Shown here in pieces: positions 60,850-64,000 of a stretch of DNA of 64,000 nt. Numbering within the stretch: the stretch's first letter is position 1; every line of letters starts with the position of its first letter. The stretch comes from Marivita sp. S6314 (GTDB lineage Bacteria > Pseudomonadota > Alphaproteobacteria > Rhodobacterales > Rhodobacteraceae). Location of the stretch: assembly GCF_023015985.1 (NCBI RefSeq), contig NZ_JALKAO010000002.1:372001-436000 (forward strand), written 5' to 3'. The notes below the pieces were generated by a model. It saw only the letters and a list, made by a program, of their open reading frames with translations, was not told the origin of the DNA and searched no databases. The position numbers and the translations under genes were made by a program.

Positions 60850-62169
60850 ATGAGCGACATGCCCGACCCCAAGGCCAAAGCCGTCCCAACCGGACGCACC
60901 GCCCGCGCGGTGCGCATGGGAGGTCTGGCCAGCGGCCTTCTCGGATCCGCCGCGATGACCGGAGCCAAACATCTGCTGCGCGGTCAGCGCCCGTCGCCAC
61001 GCGATTTGTTGCTGACCCCGTCCAACGCCCAGCGCCTGACCCATCAGCTGTCCCAGATGCGCGGTGCGGCGATGAAGATGGGCCAATTGTTGTCGCTCGA
61101 AGCGGGTGATCTGCTCACACCCGAATTGGCCGCCGTTCTACGCCCCCTGCAATCCCAGGCGCATGTCATGCCACCGTCGCAACTGAAAACGGTGCTCACC
61201 GCCGCGTGGGGCCGCAATTTCATGAAGCAATTCAAGCGCTTCGATGTGCGCCCCATCGCAGCCGCGTCGATCGGGCAAGTGCATCGCGCGCAAACCCGCG
61301 ATGGCCGAGACCTCGCGATCAAGGTTCAATACCCGGGCATCCGCGACAGCATCGACAGCGACCTGCGCAATCTTGCAAGCCTGATGAAACTGTCCGGCAT
61401 GATGCCAAAAGACATGGATCTTGCGCTGTTCCTCGAAGACGCGCGTCAGCAATTGCACGACGAAGCCGATTACGCGCAGGAAGCCCGCAACCTGCAACGG
61501 TTTGGCGTTTTACTCAGGGACGATCCGGATTTCATCGTGCCGGACTGGCATGCCGATCTCAGCACCAAAGACATCCTTGCGATGGAGTTTGTCCCGTCCG
61601 AACCGCTCGACACGCTGGAAGATGCTCCGCAGGATCGCCGCGATCACGTCGCCGATGCGCTGATCCGTCTGTTCATGCGCGAAGTCTTCGCGTTCCAACT
61701 GGTGCAAACCGATCCGAATTTCGCCAATTTCCGCTGGCAGCCCGGCAGCGGCAAGATTGTCCTGCTCGATTTCGGCGCCACGCGCGCCATTCCGGCACCC
61801 TTGGTGGCCCGGTCACGGGCGATCGTGTCCCCCGCGCTCGACAACGATCTGGACGGAATCGCACAGGCGCTGACCGATCTTGGCCTCTTGTCCGACGCCC
61901 TCCCCAAAGAGGTCCGGCGCGAGATCATGGATATGGTCGCCCTCGCCAACGGCCCGATGCTACAGGCCTCTGGTTTCGATTTCGGCAACACCGATCTTGT
62001 CGCATCCCTGCGCGACCGGGGCATGGCTTTGGGGCGCAATCGCGCGATCCAGCATATTCCCCCGACCGAGGTTCTGTTCCTGCAACGCAAAGCGGCCGGT
62101 CTGTTTCTTCTGGCGACACGCCTGCGCGCGCGGGTCAACCTGCGCCAGCTGTTCGAACACGCCGCCTGA
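60850..62169 (+). CDS. ABC1/UbiB-family kinase-like protein
   Basis: 439 residues of the atypical kinase family that includes UbiB and COQ8/ADCK. The family hallmarks are present: the KxGQ motif MKMGQLLS (K76-Q79), IAAASIGQVHRA (Ala-rich nucleotide loop), the AIKVQYPG lysine, DEADYAQEARN, the catalytic QTDPNFANFRW and LLDFGATR for metal. There is no clear C-terminal membrane helix, which makes it more like ADCK/COQ8 than UbiB. A role in coenzyme Q synthesis or lipid handling fits; a COQ9 gene is in the window. Confidence 0.92.
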   Translation: MSDMPDPKAKAVPTGRTARAVRMGGLASGLLGSAAMTGAKHLLRGQRPSPRDLLLTPSNAQRLTHQLSQMRGAAMKMGQLLSLEAGDLLTPELAAVLRPLQSQAHVMPPSQLKTVLTAAWGRNFMKQFKRFDVRPIAAASIGQVHRAQTRDGRDLAIKVQYPGIRDSIDSDLRNLASLMKLSGMMPKDMDLALFLEDARQQLHDEADYAQEARNLQRFGVLLRDDPDFIVPDWHADLSTKDILAMEFVPSEPLDTLEDAPQDRRDHVADALIRLFMREVFAFQLVQTDPNFANFRWQPGSGKIVLLDFGATRAIPAPLVARSRAIVSPALDNDLDGIAQALTDLGLLSDALPKEVRREIMDMVALANGPMLQASGFDFGNTDLVASLRDRGMALGRNRAIQHIPPTEVLFLQRKAAGLFLLATRLRARVNLRQLFEHAA

Positions 62170-62191
62170 ACCGCTTCTGCGCGCGCCGGGC

Positions 62192-62884
62192 CTAGACGCC
62201 GAGCAATCGCTCCAGATTGCGCAGCGTTTCCCGCTCCGCTTCGGTTTTTTGCGCAACCCGGCTGCGGAACAAGGTCGCCTGACTTTCCAGAACCGGCGGC
62301 TCTTCAAGGATCTTGAGGTGGTTGGCGCGCAGCGTCTCGCCCGTCGAAGTGATATCCGCAATCGCTTCTGCGGTGAGGTTCTTCACCGTGCCTTCCGTGG
62401 CGCCCTGGCTGTCGACCAGTTGGTAATCCGCCACCCCGCCGCGCCGCAGGTAATCCCGCACCAAGCGGTGATACTTGGTTGCAATCCGCATGCGGAACCC
62501 GTGCCGCGCGCGGAATGCCGCCGCAGCACCGTCCAGATCGTCCAGCGTGTCCACATCCACCCAGCATTGCGGCACAGCAACGATCAACGTGGCGTGCCCG
62601 AACCCCAACCCGGCCAGCGGAGCGACCTTCTGGTCCCATTGCACCAGCTTTTCCTCGATCAGGTCATTGCCGGTCACACCCAGATGAATCCGGCCTGCCG
62701 CCAGTTCGCGCGGGATTTCTCCGGCAGACAGCAGCACCAGTTCCACACCGTCAATCCCGTCGACGGCCCCGGCGTATTCACGGTCGGACCCGGTCCGGCT
62801 GAGCGTCACGCCGTGCGATCCGAACCAGTTAAAGGTTTTTTCCATCAGCCGTCCCTTGGACGGCACCCCCAGTTTGATGCTCAT
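62192..62884 (-). CDS. hisG: ATP phosphoribosyltransferase catalytic subunit (short form)
   Basis: 230 residues, the short HisG that lacks the regulatory C-terminal domain and needs HisZ. It joins ATP and PRPP in the first step of histidine synthesis. KLGVPSKGRLMEKTFNWF at the start, DLIEEKLVQWDQKVA, and the PRPP loop in QGATEGTVKNLTAEAIAD are diagnostic. It overlaps hisZ by four bases (ATGA) and is the last gene of the hisS-hisZ-hisG group. Confidence 0.95.
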   Translation of the reverse strand: MSIKLGVPSKGRLMEKTFNWFGSHGVTLSRTGSDREYAGAVDGIDGVELVLLSAGEIPRELAAGRIHLGVTGNDLIEEKLVQWDQKVAPLAGLGFGHATLIVAVPQCWVDVDTLDDLDGAAAAFRARHGFRMRIATKYHRLVRDYLRRGGVADYQLVDSQGATEGTVKNLTAEAIADITSTGETLRANHLKILEEPPVLESQATLFRSRVAQKTEAERETLRNLERLLGV

Positions 62885-63975
62885 GCCGCACCCCCAAGGA
62901 TCAGGGTCAGATCAGGGCGCACAACGCCACCCACCGCCGGGATTTCGTGACCGTTGCCCAGCCGGTGCGTCAGCGCATCATAGCGCCCGCCCGTCACGAC
63001 CGGGGGCAAATCCGGCCGGGCCTCGGCGTAAAAGCCAAACACAAACCCGTCGTAATACTCCATCGAGGTCCGTCCATAGGAGGCCTCGAACCGCAAGCGA
63101 TCCACATCGACACCCCGGCGCGCCAGCGCTGCGCACCGCGCTTCGAACCGCTCCAGCGCAGGCAGAATGCCCGGCATATCCACGCCGATATCATGCAACC
63201 GCGCCAACGCATTCGGGCATGTCTCGGACACCGACAGTACCGCCGCGATCAGCGCGACCTCTTCAGACGACATCTTCGGCTCATCCGCATCCGCCCGCAA
63301 CGCAGCGATCCGCGTCGCGATCTCGTGCTCGCCACGCAACCCGATCATCGGACCGGCCTGCGCCATCGGATCGGCCTGTTCCAGCAAGGACACGCGCGAC
63401 GCGGGCACCGGCGTGATCCCGGCAAACCGTTTGACCAACGCATTAAAGCGCGCCGGACGCCAGATATGCCGCATCAGAGCGGCGCGCCGCTCTGCCGATA
63501 CCTGCAAATGCGACACCATCGCGATCAGGATGCCGATATCCCCGGTCGCCGCGCGCAGGTTCAACGGCTCAAGCTCTTCAACAAAGACCGCGAATACGTC
63601 CGCATCCGCAGCTGCCGCATCTGCACCGCCAAATAGCTCGTACCCCACCTGCATGTATTCACTGGGGCGGTCCGGGTGGTCCTCCTGTTTCCGGAACACC
63701 TCTCCGGCATAGGTGTAACAGGCCGGGCTGCCATCCCCGGCCATGTGATACTGCACCACCGGCACCGTGAAATCCGGGCGCATCATCATTTCGCCCTGTG
63801 CCGGGTCCGACGTGACATAGGCGCGGGCGCGGATATCCTCGCCATAGAGGTCAAGCAGAACCTCCGCCGGAAACAGAATGTCGGCCTCGAACCGGTCGGC
63901 ACCCCGGGCGGCGAAAGCAGCACTCAGGCGTTCGGCTTCGGACCGAACCTGGCGTTTGTCAGGCGTGTTCGACAT
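62881..63975 (-). CDS. hisZ: ATP phosphoribosyltransferase regulatory subunit
   Basis: 364 residues, a catalytically inactive relative of histidyl-tRNA synthetase that forms the hetero-octamer with short HisG and mediates feedback by histidine. The class II synthetase-like core is visible: MMRPDFTVPVVQYHM, CYTYAGEVFRKQ, and RTSMEYYDGFVFGFYAEAR in the last motif. It overlaps the stop of the preceding gene by one base and hisG by four. Confidence 0.93.
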   Translation of the reverse strand: MSNTPDKRQVRSEAERLSAAFAARGADRFEADILFPAEVLLDLYGEDIRARAYVTSDPAQGEMMMRPDFTVPVVQYHMAGDGSPACYTYAGEVFRKQEDHPDRPSEYMQVGYELFGGADAAAADADVFAVFVEELEPLNLRAATGDIGILIAMVSHLQVSAERRAALMRHIWRPARFNALVKRFAGITPVPASRVSLLEQADPMAQAGPMIGLRGEHEIATRIAALRADADEPKMSSEEVALIAAVLSVSETCPNALARLHDIGVDMPGILPALERFEARCAALARRGVDVDRLRFEASYGRTSMEYYDGFVFGFYAEARPDLPPVVTGGRYDALTHRLGNGHEIPAVGGVVRPDLTLILGGAA

Positions 63976-64000
63976 CAGCGATAGCTTTCGAGGATCTCGC
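63975..64000 (-). CDS. hisS: 3' end of histidyl-tRNA synthetase (partial, runs off window)
   Basis: Only the last codons lie in the window. Read on the minus strand they give EILESYR and a stop that overlaps the hisZ start. HisS usually precedes HisZ in Rhodobacteraceae, and the fragment fits the HisS C-terminus. Too short to be certain. Confidence 0.45.

Noticed and set aside
1-64000. CRISPR arrays, insertion sequences, prophage, tRNA or rRNA genes
   Set aside because: No regularly spaced repeats, transposase, integrase or phage structural genes were seen, and no tRNA-like or rRNA sequence was recognised by eye. A tRNA scan could still find something I missed.

Overview
This window is a gene-dense, GC-rich stretch of bacterial chromosome. 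It most likely comes from the Roseobacter group of the Rhodobacteraceae (Alphaproteobacteria). The evidence is the combination of a DUF1013/TrcR cell-cycle regulator, an archaeal-type class I lysyl-tRNA synthetase, a short HisG paired with HisZ, DUF1127 and DUF1489 proteins, COQ9 and UbiB-type ubiquinone factors, a coenzyme-B12-dependent ribonucleotide reductase, and an ihfB-lapA-trpF cluster. I see no rRNA or tRNA gene, CRISPR array, transposase, integrase or phage gene. It reads as core genome interleaved with catabolic and transport operons.

Layout. 0-8.4 kb: a ParA-like ATPase with a kinase-like partner, a split-barrel flavin/heme-type protein, lysyl-tRNA synthetase, TerB, a PBP4-type carboxypeptidase, nadD, an enoyl-CoA hydratase and a thioesterase. 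8.4-10.2 kb: a DUF1127 gene facing away from a MocR-type regulator, with repeated GATACA boxes between them. 10.2-12 kb: an acetyltransferase and the rplM-rpsI ribosomal operon. 12-16 kb: trmO facing away from a tungstate importer (tupB, tupC, tupA) that is followed by a DNA-binding protein carrying a molybdate/tungstate-binding-type domain; a perfect 14-bp inverted repeat lies just before tupB. 16-24.4 kb: dnaX, ybaB and recR, a persulfide dioxygenase plus rhodanese pair, trcR, an RNase T2, COQ9, a membrane protein and rpsU. 25-30 kb: a tightly packed five-gene run (haloacid dehalogenase, two alpha/beta hydrolases, a PLP-dependent dehydratase and an EEP-family phosphodiesterase). 30-36 kb: an MFS transporter, a zinc alcohol dehydrogenase, an enolase-superfamily dehydratase, a SqrR/BigR-like persulfide sensor and an amidase.

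37.7-44.6 kb holds a sugar-type ABC importer (ATPase, binding protein, two permeases) whose last two genes encode unusual proteins, each apparently built of two SnoaL/NTF2-like domains. A near-perfect LacI-type operator lies 80 bp before the first gene. 44.6-51.3 kb is mainly housekeeping: a GlcD-type dehydrogenase, YedK, a UshA-type nucleotidase, pyrD, trpF, lapA and ihfB.

51.5-56.5 kb is, with the tungstate locus, the most interesting region. A complete polar-amino-acid ABC importer of the HisJ/ArgT type is followed, on the same strand and with overlapping or nearly touching genes, by an N-succinylamino-acid racemase/OSBS-family enzyme and a GNAT acyltransferase of the COG3375 type. In Geobacillus this enzyme pair, with a desuccinylase, turns D-amino acids into L-amino acids, so the locus looks like an uptake-plus-inversion system for D-amino acids. 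The window ends with nrdJ (a DnaA box upstream), yghU, a UbiB-family kinase and hisG-hisZ with the last codons of hisS.
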